A DNA stretch of 43,964 nt from contig WOZJ01000041.1 in NCBI GenBank assembly GCA_011620345.1, positions 1-43,964 on the forward strand. Reading direction: 5' to 3'. A model generated the notes under the pieces. That model saw only the letters and a list, made by a program, of their open reading frames with translations. It ran no database searches and was not told the origin of the DNA. Positions 8,090 through 14,695 of this stretch are shown here, one piece after another (position 1 is the stretch's first letter; each line of letters starts with the position of its first letter). The translations under genes and the position numbers were made by a program. This stretch comes from Nitrospirota bacterium (lineage in GTDB: Bacteria > UBA2233).

Positions 8090-8797
8090 CTAATTGCGCA
8101 GGGCAGCCCGAGCAACGTGGGTAATGTAGATCGTCACCGCCACTGTGGCCAACAAACCGATGATCTTGAAGACTTGTTGGCTCATACCCCCTTCGACCGA
8201 ACCGGTAAAGACCTGGGCCAGGTCCTTGGCCGTCGAACCCAGATAAACATAAAGCACCGTACCGGGGATCATTCCGAGCCAGGAGGCGAGAACGTAGATA
8301 GAAAACCGGACTCGGGTCAGCCCGAACGCGTAATTGAGCATATTAAAGGGGAATACGGGCGACAAACGTGTCAAGAGAACGATTTTGAAACCTTGTCGCC
8401 CAACCGCCTCGTCAATCGCCGCGAATTTGGGGTTTCGCTCGATTTTTCGCTCGATGAAGTCCCGCGCGAAGTAGCGCCCGACGAGGAAGGCGGCACTAGC
8501 ACCCACTGTGCTCCCCACAGACACGGTTAACGAGCCTGCCACGACCCCGAAAAGAAATCCGGCGGGCAGCGTCAAGAGCAAGCCAGGGATAAAGAGCACA
8601 GTGGCAACGACATAGGCGCCAGCCAGAACCAGGTAGCCCCAGTATCCAATCCCCCGAGTCCATTCCAGCATTGCCGAGATATATCCCTTGACCGGCAGGA
8701 ACGCGAGGATGGCGACGATCGCCAGAGCAAGGCATGCCAGGAGGGCCGGTCGTACCCATTTATTCGGCCGGGGCGATGAGTGGATTGCTTGGTTCAT
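8090..8797 (-). CDS. TVP38/TMEM64 (DedA-like VTT domain) membrane protein
   Basis: 235-aa polytopic inner-membrane protein. The VTT domain shows GRYFARDFIERKI (about 106-118), then LLTRLSPVFPFNMLNYAFGLT and SWLGMIPGTVLYVYLGS (about 175-191). Hydrophobic spans lie at about 17-34, 47-70, 75-105, 165-190 and 208-228. Related DedA/TVP38 proteins are linked to lipid scrambling and envelope homeostasis; the role here is unknown. ATG 8797 has GAGGA about eight bases upstream. TVP38 genes frequently accompany mercuric-reductase-like flavoproteins and ArsS clusters, which is the arrangement seen here. Confidence 0.88.
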   Translation of the reverse strand: MNQAIHSSPRPNKWVRPALLACLALAIVAILAFLPVKGYISAMLEWTRGIGYWGYLVLAGAYVVATVLFIPGLLLTLPAGFLFGVVAGSLTVSVGSTVGASAAFLVGRYFARDFIERKIERNPKFAAIDEAVGRQGFKIVLLTRLSPVFPFNMLNYAFGLTRVRFSIYVLASWLGMIPGTVLYVYLGSTAKDLAQVFTGSVEGGMSQQVFKIIGLLATVAVTIYITHVARAALRN

Positions 8798-8861
8798 TCC
8801 GCATTGTCCTCAGGTATATTAGGTCTGGGAATCTCGTCATTCCTGACAGCAGTTTCGCGCA

Positions 8862-9028
8862 TCAGCGCTGTTCGTCCAGAGGCCGGTCATAATCCAAGCA
8901 ATCGATTCGGTACTCTTGCTTTTCGAGGTATTGCGCATCTTCATCGCTCACATGACGCGAGGTGAATTCCAAAACCGGTCGAACAGACGCATCGGCTTGC
9001 CGAAACCCTTTTGTCTGGTATTGTTCAT
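8862..9028 (-). pseudogene. Small ORF after arsS, apparently frameshifted near its start
   Basis: The AGGAGG overlapping the arsS stop codon is followed by ATG at 9028, but that frame closes after 26 codons. The alternative frame is open from before the ATG to TGA 8862-8864 and encodes EQYQTKGFRQADASVRPVLE, then EFTSRHVSDEDAQYLEK and a charged tail ending in PLDEQR. It looks like a roughly 57-codon gene shifted by a one- or two-base indel within its first codons. I do not recognise the family. Confidence 0.4.
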
Positions 9029-9030
9029 GG

Positions 9031-10047
9031 TTATCCTCCTGTGTTCTTTTGTGTACGTGTTGGGTTCACCAACGCACCTGCACACGAAGATCCGCATCCG
9101 GCAGTGCATCCGAAACAGTGTAGACCCGTGACGATCCGGCGGCGCTGGAGGGCCTCGATATCGAACTCCCGAATGTGACTCGGCGTGCCATGATTGACCG
9201 GCAACCCCAACGCCAGGTTGAAATCACAATCGTGGATCGTGCCATTCCAGTCCACGCTGATCTGGTGGCGGCACATCAGACCGGGGAGCGTTTGGGGGTT
9301 GAAATTGTCACGCAGAACAGCAAGATACGCTTCCTCCCTCTTCTGGACGCGCAGTTTGGCCCAGAAGCGGCCAATCGGCATGTTGGTGATTGTGTGCAGG
9401 TGGCTGAAGTGAATTCCAAGGCGTTCCTCGAGTTCCCTGCGATAGGTTGCTTCCAGTTCCGCCTGCGATGGCGGAAGGGTTGGGCCAATCGGATTGAATA
9501 TCAAATCCAGAGGCAGATCATCGCGCATGCCATAGCCTAGTCCATTCAGCATGCGCAACGCTTCGATGCTTCGGTGGTAAGCGCCCGGACCTCTCTGCAG
9601 ATCGACATTTTTCTCCAGGTAGCAGGGCAGAGATGCGACGAGGGAGACCATGCTATCAGCCATGAAGGACGCCATATCTTCATAGCCCGGCTCCAGCAGA
9701 ATGGTCAGATTCGTTCGCACTTGGACCTGGAATGTTTCGTCGCGCAGAGCCTGGACAAAGCGTTGAAAATGAGGATTCATCTCGGGCGCTCCACCAGTCA
9801 GATCTATCATCCAGCAACCACATTCGCGCGCGGCCTTCACGATCGCCCCCATCGTCTCCCAGCTCATCTGCTCACGGCGCTTGGGACCAGCTGCCACATG
9901 GCAGTGACGGCACTTCATGTTGCAGCGCAATCCCAGATTCATCTGTATCGTGTCTATACTTAGAGACTTAAGGGGCTGCCCTTCTTCTTGTGCAACCCGA
10001 TCACGGAAGGTATTTAATCGTTTTTGATCCAAATCATGCATACTCAT
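9031..10047 (-). CDS. arsS: Arsenosugar biosynthesis radical SAM protein ArsS
   Basis: 338-aa radical SAM enzyme. The [4Fe-4S] motif is CNMKCRHC (about residues 41-48), followed by DLTGGAPEMNP (about 85-95). The C-terminal DUF3641-type domain carries CRHQISVDWNGTIHDCDFN (about 268-286) and CFGCTAGCGSSC (about 312-323). ArsS acts after arsenic methylation, in building the 5'-deoxyadenosyl arsenical that leads to arsenosugars. The C-terminal Cys cluster corresponds, as I recall, to the region where some homologues carry selenocysteine; here all positions are Cys. The ATG at 10047 follows TTGGAGG with good spacing; the TTG at 10065 is rejected. No arsM is visible in the window, so either it lies elsewhere or the pathway is incomplete. 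Confidence 0.9.
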   Translation of the reverse strand: MSMHDLDQKRLNTFRDRVAQEEGQPLKSLSIDTIQMNLGLRCNMKCRHCHVAAGPKRREQMSWETMGAIVKAARECGCWMIDLTGGAPEMNPHFQRFVQALRDETFQVQVRTNLTILLEPGYEDMASFMADSMVSLVASLPCYLEKNVDLQRGPGAYHRSIEALRMLNGLGYGMRDDLPLDLIFNPIGPTLPPSQAELEATYRRELEERLGIHFSHLHTITNMPIGRFWAKLRVQKREEAYLAVLRDNFNPQTLPGLMCRHQISVDWNGTIHDCDFNLALGLPVNHGTPSHIREFDIEALQRRRIVTGLHCFGCTAGCGSSCAGALVNPTRTQKNTGG

Positions 10048-10086
10048 GTCGTCCTCCAACTCCAAATAGTCCAGTTACCATATTCC

Positions 10087-10620
10087 TCAGAAACCCCCTT
10101 CCCGAAAGCCCTTCCTTTCTGAGTCTATACAGTCGCATTTGTCGCTCGTCTTCATCATGACAGGCTCCAGCAGACAAACAAACATCAAAGAGGCTACTAC
10201 CCCGCCAAATATTGGCGCCAATACGTAGACGATAAGAAAGCCGCCCTGGTGATCGGGGAATGCCGTTCCTCTTCATCCCGCAAGCCATGCGAATTCCCTT
10301 GGACCCAAATCACGAGCGGGATTGATTCCGGCCTGGGTCAACGGGGCAATCGGACAGATGATGGAACTCACGGTCAGATCTATGAACAGGGGCGAAAGAT
10401 GGTTCTCCGGCCGGCCCAGGTTGCTCCCTTCGTAAGCGCAAAGATCATGATGACCAGCAGAAACGTTCTCAACGCCTCTGCACCCGTGGCGCTCAGCATA
10501 GACACCCTGGCCGCTGGCCCTGCGGTCGGATTGGGGTAGAATTCGCCGAACATCATCGCCGTCTTGACGGAGGCAGCGGCTCCGCGCACAATGCCGTGTT
10601 CACTTTCATAACCGGACGAG
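10087..10620 (-). pseudogene. Truncated, frameshifted MIP-family aquaporin
   Basis: Three minus-strand frames join into the C-terminal half of an aquaporin/glycerol facilitator. The first gives HGIVRGAAASVKTAMMFGEF then FYPNP and a membrane span ending FALT. The second gives EGSNLGRPENHLSPLFIDLT, then PIAPLTQAGINPARDLGPR with the second NPA box at about 10312-10323, closing at a TGA. The third gives AFPDHQGGFLIVYVLAPIFG and a further span, ending at 10087. The N-terminal half with the first NPA box is absent. At least two frameshifts, near 10430 and 10275, make it non-functional. Aquaporins are common in arsenic operons as arsenite or methylarsenite channels. Confidence 0.8.
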
Positions 10621-10754
10621 GTCCGGAGAGGGGGTAAGAATACGGAGAATTTTGAGGCGAAAGAGAAGAGGGATATGGCGGATTTCCCGAAAATGGAGTG
10701 ATCGCGGCGGTAGCGCCGACACCCTAAAAGCACGTAAGTCGCTGATGATACGCA

Positions 10755-10802
10755 GAAAAAGAAAACCCGTCACCTAGGAGTTTGACCCCAGAGAGACGGG
10801 TT
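10755..10802 (-). terminator. Rho-independent terminator of ssrA
   Basis: In transcription direction: AACCCGTC, a 23-base loop, GACGGGTT, then TTCTTTTT. It lies 13 bases beyond the tmRNA 3' end. Being intact, it shows that host sequence reaches at least to 10755. Confidence 0.8.
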
Positions 10803-10814
10803 GTCTTTTGTAAA

Positions 10815-11184
10815 TGGTGGAGGCGGCGGGAATCGAACCCGCGTCCGAGACCTGAGCCCAGCGGAAGACTACATGCTTAGCCCTTCTTTTCTACGCTTGG
10901 GAGGTTTCCCAAAGGGCGGGGGATATCCTCCGGCGGGCCTTGTAGCTCTCGAAGCCTGGCCCCCAAGGCCTTAAGGGTCAAACTTCCAGCCCCAGGTCGT
11001 ATTCCACCCCTTTAAAGGAGCCTAAGGCACCTCCTTCAAGGGATGCTAGCCGGTGTTAGGCGGCTAGAGCGTACTCGACGTCTTCGTCGGCACCTGTAGT
11101 GTCCCAGGTTTTTAAGGGCCTCCTGGGGAACCCTGCATGCCTTCCTGCCAAACCCTTAGATCCCGTCGAACCCAGTTCGCCCCC
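10815..11184 (-). ncRNA. ssrA: Transfer-messenger RNA (tmRNA)
   Basis: 370-nt one-piece tmRNA that, with SmpB, rescues stalled ribosomes. The 5' end GGGGGCGAACTGGGTTCGAC pairs with the 3' acceptor strand CGCCTCC followed by ACCA (one G-U pair). The T arm CGCGGGTTCGATTCCCGC lies at the 3' end. The internal reading frame at 11056-11091 encodes the tag ADEDVEYALAA. The gene follows smpB by only 21 bases, so it is probably co-transcribed or driven from within smpB. The accessory block begins just past its terminator. Confidence 0.95.
11056..11091 (-). other. tmRNA proteolysis-tag reading frame
   Basis: Resume codon GCC at 11089-11091, then codons for ADEDVEYALAA and a TAA stop at 11056-11058. 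The ALAA end is the usual ClpXP/ClpAP degron. Confidence 0.88.
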
Positions 11185-11205
11185 GTTCGTTGTTTTTAAG
11201 CCTTT

Positions 11206-11646
11206 TTAGCCTTTTAAAACTCTTCGCTCTTCCCGTTCGATGTCGCGCTTCTTAATGTCTTCTCGCTTGTCAAAGAGCTTTTTCCCCTTGCCTAGTCCAA
11301 GGGTAATCTTGACCCAAGGCCCTTTGGCGTACACCTTCAATGGAATCATCGTGAGCCCTTTTTCCTGGATGCGGCCACGAATACGCTCGATCTCCAGGCG
11401 ATGCAGCAGGAGCCTTTTGGTACGCAACGGGTCCTGTTCAGCAAGTCTTGCCTGCCCGTAGGGCGCAATGCGCATCCCTTCGACGACAAGCTCCCTTCCC
11501 CGGGCGAGCGCAAAAGCCCCCTTAAGCTCGACTCCGCCATCCCTGATTGCCTTTACCTCTGGACCTTTAAGCTCAAGGCCGGCCTCGTACTCTTCGAGGA
11601 TGTCGTAATCGTGGTAGGCTTTGCGGTTGATTGCGTACGTCTTCAT
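11206..11646 (-). CDS. smpB: SsrA-binding protein SmpB
   Basis: 146 aa, the standard length. Binds the tRNA-like domain of tmRNA and brings it to stalled ribosomes. Seen: AINRKAYHDYDILEEYEAG near the N-terminus, LKGPEVKAIRDGGVELKGAF (about 27-46), then KGLTMIPLKVY, and the basic C-terminal tail with KGKKLFDKRE and IKKRDIERE that inserts into the decoding centre. ATG 11646 has only a weak AAGGA upstream. Between grx (37-base gap) and ssrA (21-base gap) on the same strand. Confidence 0.97.
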   Translation of the reverse strand: MKTYAINRKAYHDYDILEEYEAGLELKGPEVKAIRDGGVELKGAFALARGRELVVEGMRIAPYGQARLAEQDPLRTKRLLLHRLEIERIRGRIQEKGLTMIPLKVYAKGPWVKITLGLGKGKKLFDKREDIKKRDIEREERRVLKG

Positions 11647-11683
11647 TCCTTTACAATAACCACGCCTTAAAGCAGTGCAACCC

Positions 11684-11926
11684 CTATTTGGACGCTGCGT
11701 AGTGCTCTTCGAGCCAGCGGCTGATGCCCTCGCTCTCGAGCATAGGCTTGCCGTCGATCACAAGGCAAGGTACCTGGGTTTTCCCCGTAAGCCTCTTGAG
11801 CTCTTCGAGCGATGCAGAACTTTCTTGGATGTTCTTGAGCTCGAGAGGTGCCTTTAGCTGTTCTACGACCCTGAGCACCCGTTGGCAATACGGACAGAAG
11901 GGTTGATAATACAACACTAAGTTCAT
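11684..11926 (-). CDS. Glutaredoxin-family thiol-disulfide protein
   Basis: 80-aa cytosolic thioredoxin-fold protein. It has the active site CPYC (residues 11-14), the cis-Pro segment TQVPCLVIDG (about 50-59) and a C-terminal helix ISRWLEEHY. The dithiol CPYC centre suits reduction of glutathione-mixed or protein disulfides. First gene of grx-smpB-ssrA, downstream of a clear TATAAT promoter. ATG start at 11926. Functional partners are not evident. Confidence 0.85.
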   Translation of the reverse strand: MNLVLYYQPFCPYCQRVLRVVEQLKAPLELKNIQESSASLEELKRLTGKTQVPCLVIDGKPMLESEGISRWLEEHYAASK

Positions 11927-11982
11927 GACTTTCCAAGCCTCACGGCGCTAGTTCGAGTATAAACGAACATTCTCTAAATATT

Positions 11983-12011
11983 ATTATACCACTCTTCTTT
12001 GCGGACAAAAA
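11983..12011 (-). promoter_or_regulatory. Sigma70-type promoter of grx-smpB-ssrA
   Basis: The -10 is a consensus TATAAT (11983-11988). At 17 bases distance lies a weak -35, TTTTTG (12006-12011). It is 57 bases upstream of the glutaredoxin start. Confidence 0.55.
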
Positions 12012-12030
12012 ACTTGAAGGATGGCGGAGT

Positions 12031-12957
12031 ATGCGTTGGAGACGATGGAGCAAAAAGCTGCGCTATGGTATCGGAAGGGTTGTACTTGCAATCGCTACTC
12101 CTGTCATTGCCCTTCTCCCGCTTGGGTTTTTTCCTTGGCTGTCGCGGGGCATCGTGTGGTGCCTAGGTAATCTTCCATTGCCTTTGAGTCCGTTTGAGCG
12201 CAATATCCTTGACTATACGGGGACCGAGATGTCCCCGGAGGAAAGACGAAGGCTTGCCCTGAAAGTCGCTGCCAACGTTATTTCGAGCTTTTTTGAATCG
12301 ATTCATGCCTACTTTCGCCCGCCCTCGGACTTTCTTCGCAGGGTTCGGGTTCAAGACGATTTCGGGTTAAGGGCCTTTTGCGGTGAAGGCAAGGGGGCAA
12401 TTCTCATTTCGGCGCATTTTGGGCCCTTTCCGTTACTTCAGCTTGCCTTGGCAAAGCTTGGGTATCCCTTGAGGTTTTTGATCAAACTGCCGAACAACGA
12501 ATGGCTTGCCGAGCGATACAAGGCCACCATCGCCCATCAAAACCTAGAGCCACTTTTGATCCCGCGTCGTATTGCTCCAAAACAGCAGCAGGCCCTTACG
12601 ATGGAGCTGGTTAGATGCTTGAAGGCAGGAGAGCTCGTGTGCCTGTTTGTAGACGAGCCGGAGAAGGAAGGCGGTATTCCTGTTCGATTCCTAAATCGTG
12701 CTGTTTGCCTGCCGGGAGGACCCGCCGTCTTGCACGCCCGCTACGGCTTCCCAATCATTCCTGTGTATATCTTTAGGGAAGATGGACACTACACGGTCCG
12801 CGTGGAGCATCCTGTAGAAACAGGGCCCAACCGGAAGGATATCCCCGCCATCGCCCAAGCGTGTGCCGACAGGCTGACCGCAATCATCCGGAAATACCCG
12901 GAACACTGGTCATGGCTTAGCAAGCCTAGGGAGGCGGTTAAAAAGGATGCTTCGTAG
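12031..12957 (+). CDS. LpxL/HtrB-type lipid A (lysophospholipid) acyltransferase family protein
   Basis: 308 aa, with an N-terminal membrane anchor (about 14-48) and the LPLAT fold of late lipid A acyltransferases. Seen: GAILISAHFGPFP (about 123-135), LVCLFVDEPEKEGGIPVRF (about 205-223), LPGGPAVLHARYGFPIIPVY, and an ending HWSWLSKPRE like LpxL. Odd: the catalytic motif is normally His-x4-Asp/Glu, and here HFGPFP has Pro where the acid is expected. Either another residue serves or the chemistry differs. Start ATG 12031, with AAGGA nine bases upstream. Divergent from grx, and followed by tRNA-Gly on the other strand. Confidence 0.82.
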   Translation: MRWRRWSKKLRYGIGRVVLAIATPVIALLPLGFFPWLSRGIVWCLGNLPLPLSPFERNILDYTGTEMSPEERRRLALKVAANVISSFFESIHAYFRPPSDFLRRVRVQDDFGLRAFCGEGKGAILISAHFGPFPLLQLALAKLGYPLRFLIKLPNNEWLAERYKATIAHQNLEPLLIPRRIAPKQQQALTMELVRCLKAGELVCLFVDEPEKEGGIPVRFLNRAVCLPGGPAVLHARYGFPIIPVYIFREDGHYTVRVEHPVETGPNRKDIPAIAQACADRLTAIIRKYPEHWSWLSKPREAVKKDAS

Positions 12958-12967
12958 GATTCATGGG

Positions 12968-13043
12968 TGGAGCGGGCAACGGGATTCGAACCCGCGACAC
13001 CGAGCTTGGGAAGCTCGTACTCTACCAGCTGAGCTATGCCCGC
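12968..13043 (-). tRNA. tRNA-Gly(CCC)
   Basis: Full cloverleaf on the minus strand: acceptor GCGGGCA/TGCCCGC, D arm GCTC...GAGT, anticodon stem CGAGC/GCTCG with loop TTCCCAA (anticodon CCC), T arm GCGGG-TTCGAAT-CCCGT, discriminator T and encoded CCA. Confidence 0.95.
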
Positions 13044-13054
13044 CCTCATTCGCT

Positions 13055-13083
13055 ATTATCAAACGATCCGTATGGCATGTCAA
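13055..13083 (-). promoter_or_regulatory. Promoter of tRNA-Gly
   Basis: TTGACA (13078-13083), a 17-base spacer, then GATAAT (13055-13060), which lies 11 bases before the tRNA 5' end. Confidence 0.75.
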
Positions 13084-13193
13084 GGTACGCTAAGGTCTGG
13101 CTGCCAAAAAATGCATTCACTTGGTAGCGGGCTCCTTCGGAAGCAACCGGAACCGCCCCTGAAGTGCCGGTTCCGGGGGCCGGACGAAAGGCG

Positions 13194-13222
13194 TTGTCAA
13201 TAAGCGGGCCTCATGGTACCCT
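13194..13222 (+). promoter_or_regulatory. Promoter upstream of the FetB-like gene
   Basis: TTGTCA (13194-13199), a 17-base spacer and TACCCT (13217-13222). The predicted transcript has about 150 bases of leader before the permease gene, containing a short ORF. Confidence 0.5.
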
Positions 13223-13250
13223 ACGCAAAAGGGGTAAGCTTTGGAGAGGA

Positions 13251-13376
13251 ATGGGCAAGCAAGCCAAAAGCCTCTTACATAGCTCAACGCTCGTCGAACG
13301 CTTCGAAGGGGATGGCTTTATTGGGGCGCGCACAATGCCTTGCCGGCCGGTTTTATTTGAAAAGTCTCAGGCCTAA
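13251..13376 (+). CDS. Possible leader small ORF (41 aa) before the FetB-like gene
   Basis: ATG 13251, preceded by GGAGAGGA, opens a 41-codon frame beginning MGKQAKSLLHSSTLVERF. It ends at TAA six bases before the permease start region. It has one Cys, no membrane span, and no family I recognise. The ribosome binding site and the position between promoter and permease make it a candidate leader peptide or small protein; chance is quite possible. Confidence 0.3.
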   Translation: MGKQAKSLLHSSTLVERFEGDGFIGARTMPCRPVLFEKSQA

Positions 13377-13382
13377 GGGCGT

Positions 13383-14195
13383 TTGCGGGCAAAAGGCGTG
13401 AATCCGGCATACCTAAGCCTCGGTTTTTCCGACATCTGCCTGGCGGTTGTCGTTTTTTTGTTAGCCGTAGGCCTTCAATTCATGCTAGGTCTTCGGTTGA
13501 CGCGCGACTTCTTCGTTGCCGGCTTGAGGATGTTTGGACAGTTGTTCGTTGTCGGCTGGGTGCTCTTGTGGGTTTTTCATGCAAAGAACGTTTGGGTTAG
13601 CGTAGGCGTAGCTTTGGCCATGGTCGGAGTGGCCGCTTATACCGCATGGAGCAGGGTTAGGAGTACGCAGGCTGGTCCCTTTCGACCTCGTCCGTTTCCG
13701 TTCTTGGTAGCGCTTGCCTGTGGTGTAGGGCTGGCTTCCGCGCTGGGTATCGGGGCGATTCTCCGGCCCGTTCCTTGGTTCGATCCACAGTACCTCATCC
13801 CCTTAGTGGGCATGGTGACCGGCAATACCATGAACGTTTCTACGCTTGCCGCCGAGCGTTTTATTGGGGTTGTCGTGCAGGATGCCCATTTGATCGAATC
13901 CTTGCTCGCTTTGGGCATGAGCGCCGAAAAGGCCCTTGAAAGCCATAAACGACAGGCCTTGCGCGTTTCTCTTATGCCCACGCTCAACACAATGATGGTC
14001 GTCGGGGTGGTTTCTCTTCCTGGGATGATGACGGGCCAGATTCTTGCGGGGGCCTCGCCGAACCAGGCGGTTCGCTACCAAATGCTCATTCATTCGCTGA
14101 TTTTGCTTTCGGCGCTTATTGTGTCTTTCTTGAGCGTCAGTAGTCTTGGTAAAAGGTTGATCGTAAACGAGGAGAGGCTCGCGTGGAAGGGTTGA
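13383..14195 (+). CDS. FetB/UPF0014-family ABC transporter permease
   Basis: 270-aa polytopic inner-membrane protein of the UPF0014 family, whose E. coli member FetB works with the ATPase FetA in iron export. Seen: about seven hydrophobic spans, the signature PLVGMVTGNTMNVSTLAAERF (about 139-159), then AQ-type cytoplasmic helices ESHKRQALRVSLMPTLNTM (about 188-206) and SLPGMMTGQILAGASP. No FetA-like ATPase is adjacent, so the partner must be encoded elsewhere. The start is uncertain: TTG 13383 or GTG 13398, the latter giving VNPAYLSLGFSD. The 3' end overlaps the next gene by 13 bases, implying coupling. Confidence 0.88.
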   Translation: MRAKGVNPAYLSLGFSDICLAVVVFLLAVGLQFMLGLRLTRDFFVAGLRMFGQLFVVGWVLLWVFHAKNVWVSVGVALAMVGVAAYTAWSRVRSTQAGPFRPRPFPFLVALACGVGLASALGIGAILRPVPWFDPQYLIPLVGMVTGNTMNVSTLAAERFIGVVVQDAHLIESLLALGMSAEKALESHKRQALRVSLMPTLNTMMVVGVVSLPGMMTGQILAGASPNQAVRYQMLIHSLILLSALIVSFLSVSSLGKRLIVNEERLAWKG

Positions 14196-14683
14196 GAGTT
14201 TCCTTGAAGGCCGCCATAGGGGCGTTGGCCGTTCTAGGGCTTTTGGGGGCGGGGTGCGGCCAGAACAGCACGCCAGAGAAGCTGAAATTGGAAGATCTAG
14301 GCGAAACGGATATGCAAAAAATCTTGGGCCCTCAAGCGGAGAAAACCGAAGCGCTCTATACCGGGCAAGTCGTACTTGGGCCGGGGGTTAGGTCTCCTCA
14401 AGGGGCGAAGCTTTTCCTGATCGTCCGTCTTGAAAGCCCAAAGGGGCAGATGGTCGGCGGGAAGCTCCTCGATGCCCCAAGTTTCCCCTTGCCGTTCGAA
14501 GTAAGCGGAGGCGACCTGTTCGCCCCGAGCGATAGCCTATCTTCCCGGCCAGTATTCCTGGCTGCGAGGATGGACCAAGACGGCGACCCTATGACACACC
14601 AACCCGGAGATCTCGAGGCGGCTACCCAAGCCCCCGTAACCATCGGGCAAAAGAAGATTGTCCTGGTTCTTTCCGGCTCTTAA
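14183..14683 (+). CDS. Lipoprotein with CcmI C-terminal-like domain
   Basis: 166 aa. Signal peptide of about 24 residues with lipobox LGAGC (Cys about 25), so probably membrane-anchored in the periplasm. Residues about 58-166 resemble the C-terminal domain found in the cytochrome c maturation protein CcmI: TGQVVLGPGV, then FLIVRLE (usual VFVxAR), FPLPFEV (usual xPLxFxL), PVFLAARMDQDGDP and HQPGDLE (usual QPGDL). The TPR part of CcmI is absent. GTG 14183 has AGGAGAGG upstream and overlaps the permease gene. The function of the isolated domain is unknown; haem or metal handling beside a FetB-like permease is only a guess. Confidence 0.7.
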   Translation: MEGLRVSLKAAIGALAVLGLLGAGCGQNSTPEKLKLEDLGETDMQKILGPQAEKTEALYTGQVVLGPGVRSPQGAKLFLIVRLESPKGQMVGGKLLDAPSFPLPFEVSGGDLFAPSDSLSSRPVFLAARMDQDGDPMTHQPGDLEAATQAPVTIGQKKIVLVLSGS

Positions 14684-14695
14684 ACAACGCCAGGG

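Noticed and set aside
10740-10830. Accessory block as a classical integrase island inserted into the 3' end of ssrA
   Set aside because: The ssrA terminator is intact between the tmRNA and the block, no duplicate of the tmRNA 3' end was found at the other side, and no integrase gene is present.
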